The notes under the pieces are model-generated. The model ran no database searches. It was not told where the DNA came from and was given only the letters and a program-made list of their open reading frames with translations. Source: Microlunatus sp. Gsoil 973 (lineage in GTDB: Bacteria > Actinomycetota > Actinomycetes > Propionibacteriales > Propionibacteriaceae). From it: a DNA stretch of 64,000 nt. A program made the translations under genes and the position numbers. How positions within the stretch are numbered: position 1 is the first letter of the stretch; each line of letters begins with the position of its first letter. The stretch lies in contig NZ_CP046122.1 of the NCBI RefSeq assembly GCF_009707365.1, positions 1,550,001 through 1,614,000 on the forward strand, written 5' to 3'. Positions 40,806 through 49,642 of this stretch are shown piece after piece.

Positions 40806-41507
40806 TCATCCCACCCTGCTGAGCCGGCCTGGCTCCTGCTCGACCACTTGGTCGACCTGGTCGGCAGTCCTCAGTCGGAGATCGTCGGCAGGTAGCCAGA
40901 TCTCCGCGTCGCGGCGCTGTCCGGTGTGCAGGAGAGCGGCGACCCTTGCCCGGTGTCCGGTCACTCTGCCGTGCCCCCGGCCGATCCCGGTCCAGGTCGA
41001 CTCCTCGATCCACAGCCTGCTCTCGGCATGCGGCCAGTCGCCGACAGAGATCAACAGCGCGTCGCGTTGCCGCAGCCGTGACGAGAGCCGGGCAGCCTGG
41101 TGTTGGGTGACCCGCGCCGGCGGACGGACAACGACCACCTGCAGGACGTCGATCAGCGCAGCTGCCACCTCGAGCCAGGCATCCCCCGGCTCCGGAACCA
41201 GTACGGTCCGATCCAGGTCGACGCCGAAGCCTGCCGCCGCCTCCAGCCCGAAATCGGACACACCAACCACGGCCGACCAGGAACCGGCGCCGGACGGTCC
41301 GGCCATCAGCGCCATCGCCAGTCCCGGCCGGTCGACGGCATAGCTCGCACCGGTACGCAGCCGGACCAATCCGTCCAGCACCGGCAGGGTCGGCAACGGA
41401 TGGGAGGTCGCGGTTCCCTGCATCCGGTGCACCCGCTGCCGGAGCTCCTGGATGTTGGCCAGCCGCTCCTCGGCGTTCCGGGCGACCGGCAAGGTGGTAA
41501 CCGTCAT
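40806..41507 (-). CDS. imuA': ImuA' (RecA-like mutasome protein)
   Basis: The 233-aa protein is the third mutasome component, a RecA-like protein that binds ImuB and supports DnaE2-dependent mutagenesis. It has LRTGASYAVDRPGLAMALMAG, WSAVVGVSDFGLEAAAGFGVD, a DLDRTVLVPEPGDAWLEVAAAL segment and VVVVRPPARVTQHQAARLSS. A Walker A motif is replaced by a degenerate AGPSGAGSW. An imperfect LexA box lies 11 bases upstream of the start. The orientation matches imuB and dnaE2, although the plus-strand block of three genes separates them. Confidence 0.8.
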   Translation of the reverse strand: MTVTTLPVARNAEERLANIQELRQRVHRMQGTATSHPLPTLPVLDGLVRLRTGASYAVDRPGLAMALMAGPSGAGSWSAVVGVSDFGLEAAAGFGVDLDRTVLVPEPGDAWLEVAAALIDVLQVVVVRPPARVTQHQAARLSSRLRQRDALLISVGDWPHAESRLWIEESTWTGIGRGHGRVTGHRARVAALLHTGQRRDAEIWLPADDLRLRTADQVDQVVEQEPGRLSRVG

Positions 41508-41517
41508 TCACTAATAT

Positions 41518-41533
41518 TCGAACACCTGTTCCC
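41518..41533 (-). promoter_or_regulatory. LexA (SOS) box upstream of imuA'
   Basis: TCGAACACCTGTTCCC matches the SOS box at TCGAAC-N4-GTTC and deviates at the last two bases. It lies 11 bases upstream of the imuA' start. Confidence 0.75.
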
Positions 41534-41547
41534 CAGAGTCAAGTCAT

Positions 41548-41592
41548 CCGCCGAGGGGTCACAAAATCCCTCATTTGTGCGGCGTGTCGCGG
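41548..41592 (-). repeat. Two-hairpin dispersed repeat, copy C
   Basis: It reads on the minus strand as CCGCGACACGCCGC, then ACAAATGAGGGATTTTGTG, then ACCCCTCGGCGG. It shares nearly all of this with copies at 44098-44143 and 49577-49622. Here the first hairpin is weakened by AC in place of GG. It lies between the thioredoxin stop and the imuA' LexA box, in opposite orientation to the other two. Confidence 0.8.
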
Positions 41593-41604
41593 TCCGGGCG
41601 ACTC

Positions 41605-41958
41605 TTACCCGGCCGCATTACCCGATGACGTGGCCACCTCGCTGCCCAGGTGCGGTTCGAGCTCGGCACGCAGCGCCCGCTTGGAGCGGGCCCCCATGAT
41701 CGATTTCACCGGTTCACCGTGCACGAACAAGATCATCGTCGGCAGGCCGAGCACCCGGTACCGTGCGGAGATCTGCGGGTTCTCGTCGCTGTTGATCTTG
41801 GTGATCAGCAACTCCCCGGTCAACTCATCGGCCAGTTGATCAAGGATCGGTTCCACCAGCCGGCAGGGCGGACACCACTCCGCCCAGAAGTCGACCAGGA
41901 CGGGCCGGTCCGCGGTGCGCAGAAAGTCGTCGAACGTATCATTCGTCAAGGCCTGCAT
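41605..41958 (-). CDS. trxA: Thioredoxin
   Basis: The 117-aa protein is a thiol-disulfide oxidoreductase with VLVDFWAEWCPPCRLVEPIL (WCPPC active site) and the cis-Pro loop in VLGLPTMILF. It reduces cytoplasmic disulfides. CPPC in place of the classical CGPC suggests a somewhat different redox potential. GGAGGAAC precedes the ATG. Its first 20 bases overlap the end of the MerR-type gene, so it is probably expressed only from the MerR-controlled promoter. A different trxA next to trxB is usually the housekeeping copy in actinobacteria. Confidence 0.85.
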   Translation of the reverse strand: MQALTNDTFDDFLRTADRPVLVDFWAEWCPPCRLVEPILDQLADELTGELLITKINSDENPQISARYRVLGLPTMILFVHGEPVKSIMGARSKRALRAELEPHLGSEVATSSGNAAG

Positions 41959-42334
41959 GAAGTTCCTCCGGTGTGGGTGCGCAGCCTGCACAGCTGCGGG
42001 CAAGGTGTTGCGCCAGTTCGGTCCGACGTCGGCCGAGCAGTGCGATCTGGTGATCAAGTTCGGCGAGCTTGCGCTGATACACGACGACCGAGTCGGGACA
42101 GGAGTCCCCGGTTGGTGCCCCGGACTGCAGACATTCGACGAACGGCCTGGTATCCTCGAGGGTGAACCCGATTCCCAGCAGCCGCCTGATCTGATCAACG
42201 ACCTGCAGATCGTCCTCGTCGAACTCGCGATACCCGTTGGACGTACGCCGCGTCGCGAGCAGTCCTTGCTGTTCGTAGTACCGCACCGACCGGACACTCA
42301 CCCCGGTCCGGTCCGCCAATTCACCGATTCGCAT
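41939..42334 (-). CDS. MerR-family regulator of thioredoxin
   Basis: The 131-aa MerR-type activator has MRIGELADRTGVSVRSVRYY and EQQGLLATRRTSNGYREF (winged helix) and a long dimer helix. Cys68, Cys79, Cys115 and Cys118 (the last two in SCAGC) are placed near the metal or redox-sensing Cys of family members such as ZntR. The gene overlaps trxA by 20 bases. Its promoter has the long spacer and dyad of MerR targets, so autoregulation with trxA in response to metal or thiol stress is likely (inference). Confidence 0.85.
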   Translation of the reverse strand: MRIGELADRTGVSVRSVRYYEQQGLLATRRTSNGYREFDEDDLQVVDQIRRLLGIGFTLEDTRPFVECLQSGAPTGDSCPDSVVVYQRKLAELDHQIALLGRRRTELAQHLARSCAGCAPTPEELHAGLDE

Positions 42335-42357
42335 GCCGATGCCTCCCGTCGAGGACG

Positions 42358-42389
42358 ACCGTACGGCCTGACATCGGTGTCAGGGTCAA
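42358..42389 (-). promoter_or_regulatory. MerR-type promoter with dyad in 20-bp spacer
   Basis: On the minus strand TTGACC (42389-42384) and TACGGT (42363-42358) are separated by 20 bases, too long for normal recognition. The dyad CCTGACA-CCGA-TGTCAGG (42384-42367) fills the spacer. This 18-bp dyad in a stretched spacer is the hallmark of MerR/SoxR-activated promoters. The -10 lies 23 bases before the MerR start codon. Confidence 0.8.
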
Positions 42390-42487
42390 GTGTCGTCCGG
42401 ATCTTTCGTGGACAACACCACGACGACAGCGTCGTCTTCCTCGATGTGGCAAACCTGCTCGAACCCGAGCTTCCCGGCGGCCTGCTG

Positions 42488-43099
42488 TCAGGCGGTCATC
42501 CCGACGAAATAGGCGTGCAGCCGGGTATCGCCGGTCACCTCGGGATGGAAGGACGTCGCCAGCAGGTTCTGCTGGCGTACGGCGACGATCGCACCTTCAC
42601 CGGTCGGGTCCGCGCTGTGCGGCACCCGACCCAGGACATTGACATCGGCGCCGGTCTTCTCCACCCACGGCGCACGGATGAATACAGCGTGGAACCCGGT
42701 CCCGTCAACGTCACCCAGGTCAAGATCAAGGTCCGTCTCGAACGAGTCCACCTGCCGGCCGAACGCGTTCCGCCGTACGGTGATGTCCAGTCCGCCGAAG
42801 GTCTGTTGATCATCGATCCCGTCGACGATCCGGTCGGCGAGCAAGATCATCCCGGCACACGAGCCGTACGCCGGAAGTCCGTTCCTGATCTTGTCGATCA
42901 GCGGCTCGCGCACCTCGAAGATGCGGGACAGCTTGTCGATCGTCGTCGACTCACCGCCCGGGATGACGATCCCGTCCAGTTGATCGAGTTCGGACGGTCT
43001 GCGGACCCGGACCACTCGAGCCCCCAGGGATTCCAACGCCCGCAGGTGTTCGACGACATCACCCTGGAGCGCGAGCACGCCGATCCGGGGACTCACCAT
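42488..43099 (-). CDS. pdxT: Pyridoxal 5'-phosphate synthase glutaminase subunit
   Basis: PdxT hydrolyses glutamine and passes ammonia to PdxS for direct synthesis of pyridoxal phosphate. The 203-aa protein has [17 protein letters not shown] and [15 protein letters not shown]. The catalytic Cys lies in [12 protein letters not shown], and the His-x-Glu lies in [11 protein letters not shown]. Its start overlaps the pdxS stop by seven bases, so the two subunits are translated together. Confidence 0.95.
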   Translation of the reverse strand: MVSPRIGVLALQGDVVEHLRALESLGARVVRVRRPSELDQLDGIVIPGGESTTIDKLSRIFEVREPLIDKIRNGLPAYGSCAGMILLADRIVDGIDDQQTFGGLDITVRRNAFGRQVDSFETDLDLDLGDVDGTGFHAVFIRAPWVEKTGADVNVLGRVPHSADPTGEGAIVAVRQQNLLATSFHPEVTGDTRLHAYFVGMTA

Positions 43100-44010
43100 C
43101 CGCGTTCGGCCAACCGGTGCGGCTCGGGGATCTCGTCGACGTTGATACCGACCATCGCCTCACCAAGACCGCGGGAGAACTTGGCGATCACGTCCGGGTC
43201 GTCGTAGAAGGTGGTTGCCTTGACGATCGCCTGGGCCCGCTGGGCGGGGTTGCCGGACTTGAAGATCCCGGAACCGACGAAGACGCCCTCGGCCCCCAGC
43301 TGCATCATCATCGCCGCATCGGCCGGGGTGGCGATGCCGCCGGCCGTGAACAGCACGACCGGCAGCTTGCCGGTGGTCGCGATCTCCTTGACCAGGTCGT
43401 ACGGCGCCTGCAACTCCTTGGCGGCGACGTACAGCTCATCGGGAGACATCGAGCGCAGCCGGTTGATCTCGCCGCGGATCTTGCGCATATGGGTGGTGGC
43501 GTTCGACACGTCGCCGGTGCCGGCCTCGCCCTTGGAGCGGATCATCGCCGCACCCTCGGTGATCCTGCGCAGCGTCTCGCCCAGATTGGTCGCACCACAG
43601 ACGAACGGCACGCGGAACGCCCACTTGTCGATGTGGTTGGTGTAATCGGCAGGGGTCAGCACCTCGGACTCGTCGATGTAGTCCACGCCGAGCGACTGCA
43701 GCACCTGGGCCTCGACGAAGTGCCCGATCCGCGCCTTGGCCATCACCGGGATGGAGACCGCCGAAATGATCCCGTCGATCAGGTCGGGGTCGCTCATCCG
43801 GGCAACGCCTCCCTGGGCGCGGATGTCTGCGGGGACCCGCTCCAGCGCCATCACGGCGACCGCGCCGGCGTCCTCGGCGATCTTGGCCTGGTCGGAGGTG
43901 ACCACGTCCATGATCACGCCACCCTTGAGCATCTCGGCCATGCCGCGCTTGACGGGCGTCGTGCCCAACTGCTGGTCGCCGGAATGCTGGATCTGTGACA
44001 CGTCGCTCAT
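43093..44010 (-). CDS. pdxS: Pyridoxal 5'-phosphate synthase subunit
   Basis: PdxS builds pyridoxal phosphate from ribose 5-phosphate, glyceraldehyde 3-phosphate and ammonia as a (beta/alpha)8 dodecamer. The 305-aa protein has [59 protein letters not shown] and [15 protein letters not shown]. The active-site Lys are in VMAKARIG and near the N-terminus. It heads an operon with pdxT. Confidence 0.95.
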   Translation of the reverse strand: MSDVSQIQHSGDQQLGTTPVKRGMAEMLKGGVIMDVVTSDQAKIAEDAGAVAVMALERVPADIRAQGGVARMSDPDLIDGIISAVSIPVMAKARIGHFVEAQVLQSLGVDYIDESEVLTPADYTNHIDKWAFRVPFVCGATNLGETLRRITEGAAMIRSKGEAGTGDVSNATTHMRKIRGEINRLRSMSPDELYVAAKELQAPYDLVKEIATTGKLPVVLFTAGGIATPADAAMMMQLGAEGVFVGSGIFKSGNPAQRAQAIVKATTFYDDPDVIAKFSRGLGEAMVGINVDEIPEPHRLAERGW

Positions 44011-44097
44011 GGGTCAATTGTGGGCCGTCACAGCCGATGACTGGATACCAATGAGCAGTCCAATCCGGATCGTGTGGCCACCAATCGCAGTCGGCCG

Positions 44098-44143
44098 CCG
44101 CGACACACCGCGGAAATTGGGGATTTAGTGACCCCTCGGCGGG
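44098..44143 (+). repeat. Two-hairpin dispersed repeat, copy A
   Basis: It carries CCGCG-ACACAC-CGCGG, followed by AAATTGGGGATTTAGTG and ACCCCTCGGCGGG. The second hairpin (GGGGTCACTAAATCCCC on the other strand) keeps its pairing despite base changes relative to copies B and C. It overlaps the 3' end of the ABC ATPase gene, whose stop is at 44125. Confidence 0.8.
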
Positions 44144-44934
44144 GGGAGGGGGACGGTGCGGCGGCCGTCCAGCCGAGGGACGGCGGACAGCAACTGTCGG
44201 GTGTAGTCGTCCTGGGGACCGTCGAACAGGTCGGAGGTGGGCTGCTCCTCGACGATCCGGCCGCGATAGATCACCGAGACGCGGTCGCACAGCGACCGGA
44301 CGACGGCCAGGTCGTGGGCGATGAACAGGATGGCCAGGCCGAGTTCCTGGCGCAGGTCGTCCAGCAGGTTGATCACGCCGGCCTGTACCGAGACGTCGAG
44401 GGCAGCGACCGCCTCGTCGGCGACCAGCACCTCCGGCTTCACCGACAGCGCCCGGGCGATCGCCACCCGCTGCCGCTGGCCACCCGACATCCCGGCCGGC
44501 CTCGCGTCCAACAGTGACGCCGGCAGCTGGACCAGTTCCATCAGTTCCTGGCAGCGGGCCTGCAGGCGATCCCTCGGCAGCAGCCGGTGGACCATGATCA
44601 TCTCCGACAGCGTCTGCCGGATCGTCATCCGCGGATCGAGCGAGGCGTACGGGTCCTGGAAGACCATCTGGATCCGCCGCCGCTGCTCCCGGGTGCGTTT
44701 CGCGGTCAGCAACTGCCCGTCCAGCCGCACCTGGCCGGCGTCATAGGGCTGCAGGCCGCAGATCACCCGGGCCAGGGTCGACTTGCCCGACCCGGACTCA
44801 CCGACCAGTCCGACGATCTCGCCACGCTCGACCTGGGCCGAGACCCGATCCAAGGCATGCACGGTGTGCGCCGTCCGGGCGCGGCCGGTGCGGAACGTCT
44901 GGGAGACCTCGATCGCCTCCAGCATCGGACTCAT
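44125..44934 (-). CDS. Oligopeptide ABC transporter ATPase, second subunit (DppF-like)
   Basis: The 269-aa ATPase has Walker A GLVGESGSGKSTLARVICG, a Q-loop in QMVFQDPYASLDPRM, signature MSGGQRQRVAIARALS and Walker B EVLVADEAVAALDVS. The H-loop is in LFIAHDLAVVRS. The usual C-terminal oligopeptide/dipeptide domain with the Cys cluster is short. Its start overlaps the upstream ATPase stop, so it is the last gene of the transporter operon. Its 3' end runs into a dispersed repeat. Confidence 0.88.
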   Translation of the reverse strand: MSPMLEAIEVSQTFRTGRARTAHTVHALDRVSAQVERGEIVGLVGESGSGKSTLARVICGLQPYDAGQVRLDGQLLTAKRTREQRRRIQMVFQDPYASLDPRMTIRQTLSEMIMVHRLLPRDRLQARCQELMELVQLPASLLDARPAGMSGGQRQRVAIARALSVKPEVLVADEAVAALDVSVQAGVINLLDDLRQELGLAILFIAHDLAVVRSLCDRVSVIYRGRIVEEQPTSDLFDGPQDDYTRQLLSAVPRLDGRRTVPLPPPRGH

Positions 44935-45965
44935 CGCGTCGCCCCGGCGGTCAGCAGCGGATGAAGACAGGCCGAGCGTCGGCCGCGGGCCAGCTCGTCC
45001 AGCGGGATCACGCCCTCGGCACAGTCCTCGGTCGCCCGGTCGCAGCGATCATGGAACGGGCAGCCCGACGGCCGGTCCTGCAGCGCCGGGGCCGTTCCCG
45101 GGATCGCCTGCAACCGAGTGATCGGCCCGTCGATGCGCGGTGTCGCCCCGATCAGCGCGTCGGTGTACGGATGGAACGGCTGGGCGAAGACCGACCGCAG
45201 ATCGTCCCCCTCCTCCATCACCTGGCCGGAGTAGAGGACGGTCACCGAATCACAGAGCTGGGCGACCACGGCAAGATCATGAGTGACGTACAGCAGTCCG
45301 GCCCCGAGTTCGTCGCGCAGGTGGGCGAAGAGCCGCAGGATCTGGTCCTGGACGGTCACGTCGAGGGCGGTGGTCGGCTCGTCGCACAGGATCAGCTCCG
45401 GTTCGCAGGCGACGCCGGCGGCGATCATCACCCGCTGCCGCAGGCCGCCGGACAGCTCGTGCGGATACGCGTTGACCCGGCGGCGGGCATCCCGGATCCC
45501 GACCAGGTCCATCAACCGGATCGCCTGGGCGCGGGCCTCCCGACGGGTCAGTCCGCGATGTTGCACCAGGCCGTCGGAGATCTGCTCACCGACCCGCATC
45601 ACCGGATTCAGCGCGACGGCCGGCTCCTGGAAGATCATCGTGATCCCGCGGCCCCGCACCTGCTGCTGCAACCGCCCGCCGTCGGCGAGCAGATCCCTGC
45701 CCTGGAAGAGGATCCGGCCTCCCGTGACCCGGACGTTGCCGGGCAACAGGCCCATGATCGCCCGCAGGGTCAGGCTCTTGCCGGAACCGGACTCCCCGAC
45801 CAGGCCGCGGGCCTCCCCGGGTGCCAGCGAGAACGAGATCCCGTCGACAGCCGGAACCTCACGTTCACCCAGATCGACCGCGATGCTGAGATCGATCACC
45901 TCAAGGAGGCTTCTCGTATCCCGGTGTTGATCAGTCATCTGCGAGCCGGTCGGTGGCGCCGTCAT
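44931..45965 (-). CDS. Oligopeptide ABC transporter ATPase, first subunit (DppD-like)
   Basis: The 344-aa ATPase has Walker A VGESGSGKSLTLRAIMG, a Q-loop in TMIFQEPAVALNPVMRV, signature LSGGLRQRVMIAAGV and Walker B ELILCDEPTTALDV. The C-terminal oligopeptide_HPY domain has CPFHDRCDRATEDC (Cys cluster that can bind Fe-S in relatives). The start at 45965 overlaps the permease stop. It pairs with the DppF-like ATPase to power import of peptides or nickel-type ligands. Confidence 0.88.
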   Translation of the reverse strand: MTAPPTGSQMTDQHRDTRSLLEVIDLSIAVDLGEREVPAVDGISFSLAPGEARGLVGESGSGKSLTLRAIMGLLPGNVRVTGGRILFQGRDLLADGGRLQQQVRGRGITMIFQEPAVALNPVMRVGEQISDGLVQHRGLTRREARAQAIRLMDLVGIRDARRRVNAYPHELSGGLRQRVMIAAGVACEPELILCDEPTTALDVTVQDQILRLFAHLRDELGAGLLYVTHDLAVVAQLCDSVTVLYSGQVMEEGDDLRSVFAQPFHPYTDALIGATPRIDGPITRLQAIPGTAPALQDRPSGCPFHDRCDRATEDCAEGVIPLDELARGRRSACLHPLLTAGATR

Positions 45966-46879
45966 CGGCTGATCCTCAGTCGATGCGCCAATCCGTCGCC
46001 CAGCAGGGACAGCCCGAGGCTGCTCAACACAACGGCTGCGGCCGGTACCAGGGTGAGCCGGTAGTAGCCGCCGGCCAGGAACTGCTGACCGTCGGCCATC
46101 ATCCGACCCCAGTCGGGGGTCGGCGGAACGATGCCCAGGCCGAAATAGCTCAACGTCACGATCACACCGATGTTCATCACGATGTCGCTCATCGCGTACA
46201 CGATGGCCTGGGTGATCACGTTGGGGATCAGGTGCCGGAAGACGATCCGGCCCCCGCCGATCCCGCCGGCCCGGCACGCCTGCACGAACTCCCGGTCGCG
46301 CAACACCATCGCCTCGGCCCGGACGATCCGGGCGTACGCCACCCAGCTGACCACGCTGATCGCGATGAAGATGCTGCTCCTACCACTGCCGAGCACGAAC
46401 ACCAGCGCGATCACCAGCACGTAGAACGGGAAGGCCGCGACGATGTCGGCGACCCGCATCACGGTCGCGTCCAGCCAGCCTCCGACGTAGCCCGTGATCG
46501 TCCCGAGGACGACTCCGATCATGAACGGTACGACGACCGCGATCGTGGCGATCGACAGATCGGATCGGGCGCCGAAAACCAGCCTGGCCCAGATGTCGCG
46601 GCCGAGATTGTCTGTGCCCAACGGATGTGCCGCGGAGAAGGGCTGCAGGGCCGCCGCGGGATCGGGTTGGACCGGGTCGTGCGAGGTGAGCAGCGGCGCG
46701 AAGATCGCCGCCAGGACCATGATCGTCATGATCCCGCCGCCGACCCAGAGCCCGAGACTCCCGGAGCGCAGGAACCGGGGTCCCCAGAAGCGCAGCGGCG
46801 CCACCTTGACCTCGGCGATCGTGCTTGTCGCCGCCGGACCGATCGCGGTGGCCGGTTCCAGCCGATCCGTTTCGGTCAC
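45962..46879 (-). CDS. Peptide ABC transporter permease, DppC-like
   Basis: The 305-aa inner-membrane permease has an N-terminal helix at about 44-66 and the family signature HPLGTDNLGRDIWARLVFGARS. The BPD_transp loop EAMVLRDREFVQACRAGGIGG contacts the ATPases, and about six helices are present. The start is a GTG whose bases overlap the stop of the DppB-like gene. The protein is intact, unlike its DppB partner. Confidence 0.9.
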   Translation of the reverse strand: MTETDRLEPATAIGPAATSTIAEVKVAPLRFWGPRFLRSGSLGLWVGGGIMTIMVLAAIFAPLLTSHDPVQPDPAAALQPFSAAHPLGTDNLGRDIWARLVFGARSDLSIATIAVVVPFMIGVVLGTITGYVGGWLDATVMRVADIVAAFPFYVLVIALVFVLGSGRSSIFIAISVVSWVAYARIVRAEAMVLRDREFVQACRAGGIGGGRIVFRHLIPNVITQAIVYAMSDIVMNIGVIVTLSYFGLGIVPPTPDWGRMMADGQQFLAGGYYRLTLVPAAAVVLSSLGLSLLGDGLAHRLRISR

Positions 46880-47806
46880 GACAGCCTCACTCTCGGATCA
46901 AGCATCGCGTACACCAGATCGGTCACCAGGTACACGATGACGACCATGATCGCGAAACTCAGGGTGCAGGCCTGCACCACCGGATAGTCGCGGTTCAGGA
47001 TCCCGGTCATCAGCATCGATCCCATGCCGGGCAGAGCGAACACCTGCTCGACCACCAGGGCGCCGCCGCCAGCCCGCCGACCTGGATACCAAGGATGCTG
47101 ATCCCCGAGATGCTGCTGTTGCGCAGCAGGTAGCCCAGGATCAACCGCCTGCCGGCGAGACCCTTGGCGCGACCGAAGGCGATCATCTCGCTGGACAGCA
47201 CCTCGACCATCGAGGCCCGCAGACTCCTGATCAGCAAGGGCGCGATCGCCAGTCCGATGGTCAAGGCAGGCAGGATCAGCGCGTAGAACTTGGTCGCCGG
47301 CGTCTCGCCGTATCCACCGGCCGGGAAGATCCGCAGCCGGAGTCCGAGCAGGACGATCACCATGCTGCCGACGAAGAATGCCGGCATGCCCTGCACCACG
47401 GCGTTGAAGAGTCGGACCGCTTGGGCAGGCAGTCCCGGCCGCGTCGCGCTGAGCAGCGCCAACGGCAACGAGATCACCACGCTGGCGACCGCGCCGAGGA
47501 ACATCAGCGCCAGCGTGACGGGAAGCCGTACGGCGAGAAGTTCGATGATCGGCGTACGGAAGTACACCGAATCACCGAGCCGTCCGGTGACCGTCTGGCC
47601 GAGGAACCGGACGTACTGGCTGCCGAGACTCTGATCAAGTCCCCAGCGGTGCCGCAGTGCCGCGACCGCCTCCGGCGTGGCCTTCTCCCCAGAAAGGTGC
47701 GTGCCGGATCGCCCGGTGTGAGATGCATCAGGAAGAAGGCGATGGTGATCACGCCGAAGATCACGACCAGCAACAGCAGCAGCCGGCGGATCAGATACCG
47801 CGCCAC
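46876..47806 (-). pseudogene. Peptide ABC transporter permease DppB-like, two frameshifts
   Basis: The first segment is MARYLIRRLLLLLVVIFGVI to the GDPARTFLG region. One base is missing near 47687-47690 in a G run; the frame then continues GEKATPEAVAALRHRWGLDQ through the central membrane domain. A second base is missing near 47060-47072 in a GCC repeat. The correct frame then ends VYAMLDPRVRLS, overlapping the dppC start. With both bases restored the protein would be complete at about 310 aa. Both lesions are in GC-rich runs, so sequence error is as likely as decay. Confidence 0.8.
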
Positions 47807-47831
47807 GACAACCTCGCGAGCCGAGTTGGTA

Positions 47832-49392
47832 TCACTTCGACAGCCAGACGTTGACCAGGTCGTAGTTGCCGGTCGGCAGCGTCTTGAAATCGTGCACCGT
47901 GTCCGCGTAGGAGTAGAGCGCCGGGGAGTAGTAGAGCGGCACCATCGGCTGGTCGGCGTTCACTCTCTCCTGGATCTGGTGGTAGATCGCGGTCCGCTTG
48001 CTCTGGTCGGTGATCGTCGAGGCCCGGTTGGCGAGCCTGTCCAGCCTGGGATTCTTGTACTGGCTGTAGAGCGCGTTCGAGCCGCCGCTGTACAGGCCGC
48101 CGAACCGGATGATCTCGTCGGGGTCGATGATGTCGGTGGTGCAGTAGGTGAAGCCCAGTTCGAAGTCGCCGGAGTGCTTGGCCGCCGAGACCGCCGACGG
48201 ATCGAGAGTCTTCAACTGCACCTTGATCCCGATCTTGCCCAGGGCGTTCTGCACCAGCTGTGCAGCCGTCAGCGCGTCGGCGTCACCGCTGCTGATCGTC
48301 ATGGTGGTGCTGAAGCCGTTGGGCACGGAGGATCTCGCCAGGTCGGCCTTGGCCGCGTTCAGGTCGTACGGCAGCGGCTTGATCGAATTGTCGTGTGACC
48401 ACAGCGCGGGCGTCAGATAGGAGCCGGCAGCCTTCCCGGCGCCGAACAGCACGGTCTTGATCAACGCCTGGCGGTCGACGGACTGCGCGATCGCCTTGCG
48501 CACGTTGACGTCGTCGAACGGCTTCTTGGCGTTGTTCATCACCAGGTAGTCCACCCGGCTGGACGGGAACCTGCCGACCTGGACACCGCCCTTGCCCTCG
48601 AGCCCTTGGATGCTCGAATAGGCCGGGAACTCGTTGATCTGCGCCTGCCCGCTCCTGCAGCTGCGTCGCCCGAGTGTTGCTGTCGGTGACGACGGTGAAG
48701 GTCACCGAGTCCAGATACGGCTTGCCCGGCTGCCAGTACTTCGGATTCTTGACCAGCTTGAGTTCCTGGCCCTTGGTCCAGTGGTCGAAGGCGAACGGGC
48801 CGGACCCGACCGGCTTCTTGGCGAAGGCGTCCTCGGTCATCCCGCCGAAGCCCTTCGGCACGATCGAGTTGGCGTACAGCGCCATGTCGGCCGGTAGCGG
48901 CGACCATGGTTCCTTGGTCTTGATCACCACGGTGTGATCGTCCGGTGTGTTCACCGATGCGATCACGTCGTCGATGAAGGCGAACGGGTTGTCCTTCTTC
49001 GCGGCCTGGGCCAGGGAGAACTTCACGTCGGCCGAGGTCAGCGGTTGACCGTTGCTGAAGGTGACGCCGTCGCGCAGCTTGAAGGTCCAGGACAACTTGT
49101 CCGCGGACTGCTTCCAGGAGGTTGCCAGCGACGGCTGCACAGACTTGCCGTCCGGGGACGGCACCAGGAGCGTGTCGTAGATCTCCTCGATGGTCCAGAT
49201 CGAGGCGTTGTCGGTCGGCACCCACGGCACCAGGCTGGTCGGTTCCTCCGCCCGGGCCATCACCAGGTCACCGCCGGCCTGTGGCTTGGTGTTGTCGGCT
49301 GCCGATCCCGTGGCGCTCCCTCCCCCGCATCCGACGAGGGTCAGCGGCAGGGTGATCGCGGCCAACAGCCCGGCGATGATCTTGCGCTTCAT
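47832..49392 (-). pseudogene. Peptide ABC transporter substrate-binding lipoprotein, one frameshift
   Basis: This SBP_bac_5-type protein would bind peptides or similar ligands outside the cell. The N-terminal part (start 49392) has a lipobox LVGCGGG. EPTSLVPWVPTDNASIWTIE and FKLRDGVTFSNGQPLTSADV follow, running to the TDSNTRATQLQ region. One extra base near 48652-48656 breaks the frame. The other frame continues SGQAQINEFPAYSSIQGLEG and VDYLVMNNAKKPFDDVNVRK to VNVWLSK. Removing one G restores a protein of about 520 aa, the family length. Recent mutation or sequence error is likely. Confidence 0.8.
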
Positions 49393-49576
49393 CGGTCTCC
49401 TTCGCGGTGCAGAGTCGTACGGCTACTGCATTCGCGACGTGAACGATCGGCCCGCCGGACGCAGCTTTTGTAACATAGGCACCAGCTGTCACAGTGGCAA
49501 CAACTTTCGGTTACGAACTCGTCTCCGTTACGAAATGACGATTGCCCGGGCGGGGACGTCCAGCGGCGGTCCGGCA

Positions 49577-49622
49577 CCGCGACACGCCGCGGAAATGAGG
49601 GATTTTGTGACCCCTCGGCGGG
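49577..49622 (+). repeat. Two-hairpin dispersed repeat, copy B
   Basis: It carries CCGCG-ACACGC-CGCGG, then AAATGAGGGATTTTGTG and ACCCCTCGGCGGG. The second part can form GAGGGG-TCACAAAA-TCCCTC on the minus strand. It lies just after the hisS stop, between hisS and the ABC binding-protein gene. Confidence 0.8.
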
Positions 49623-49642
49623 ATGGGGGGCTCAGCTGGGGC

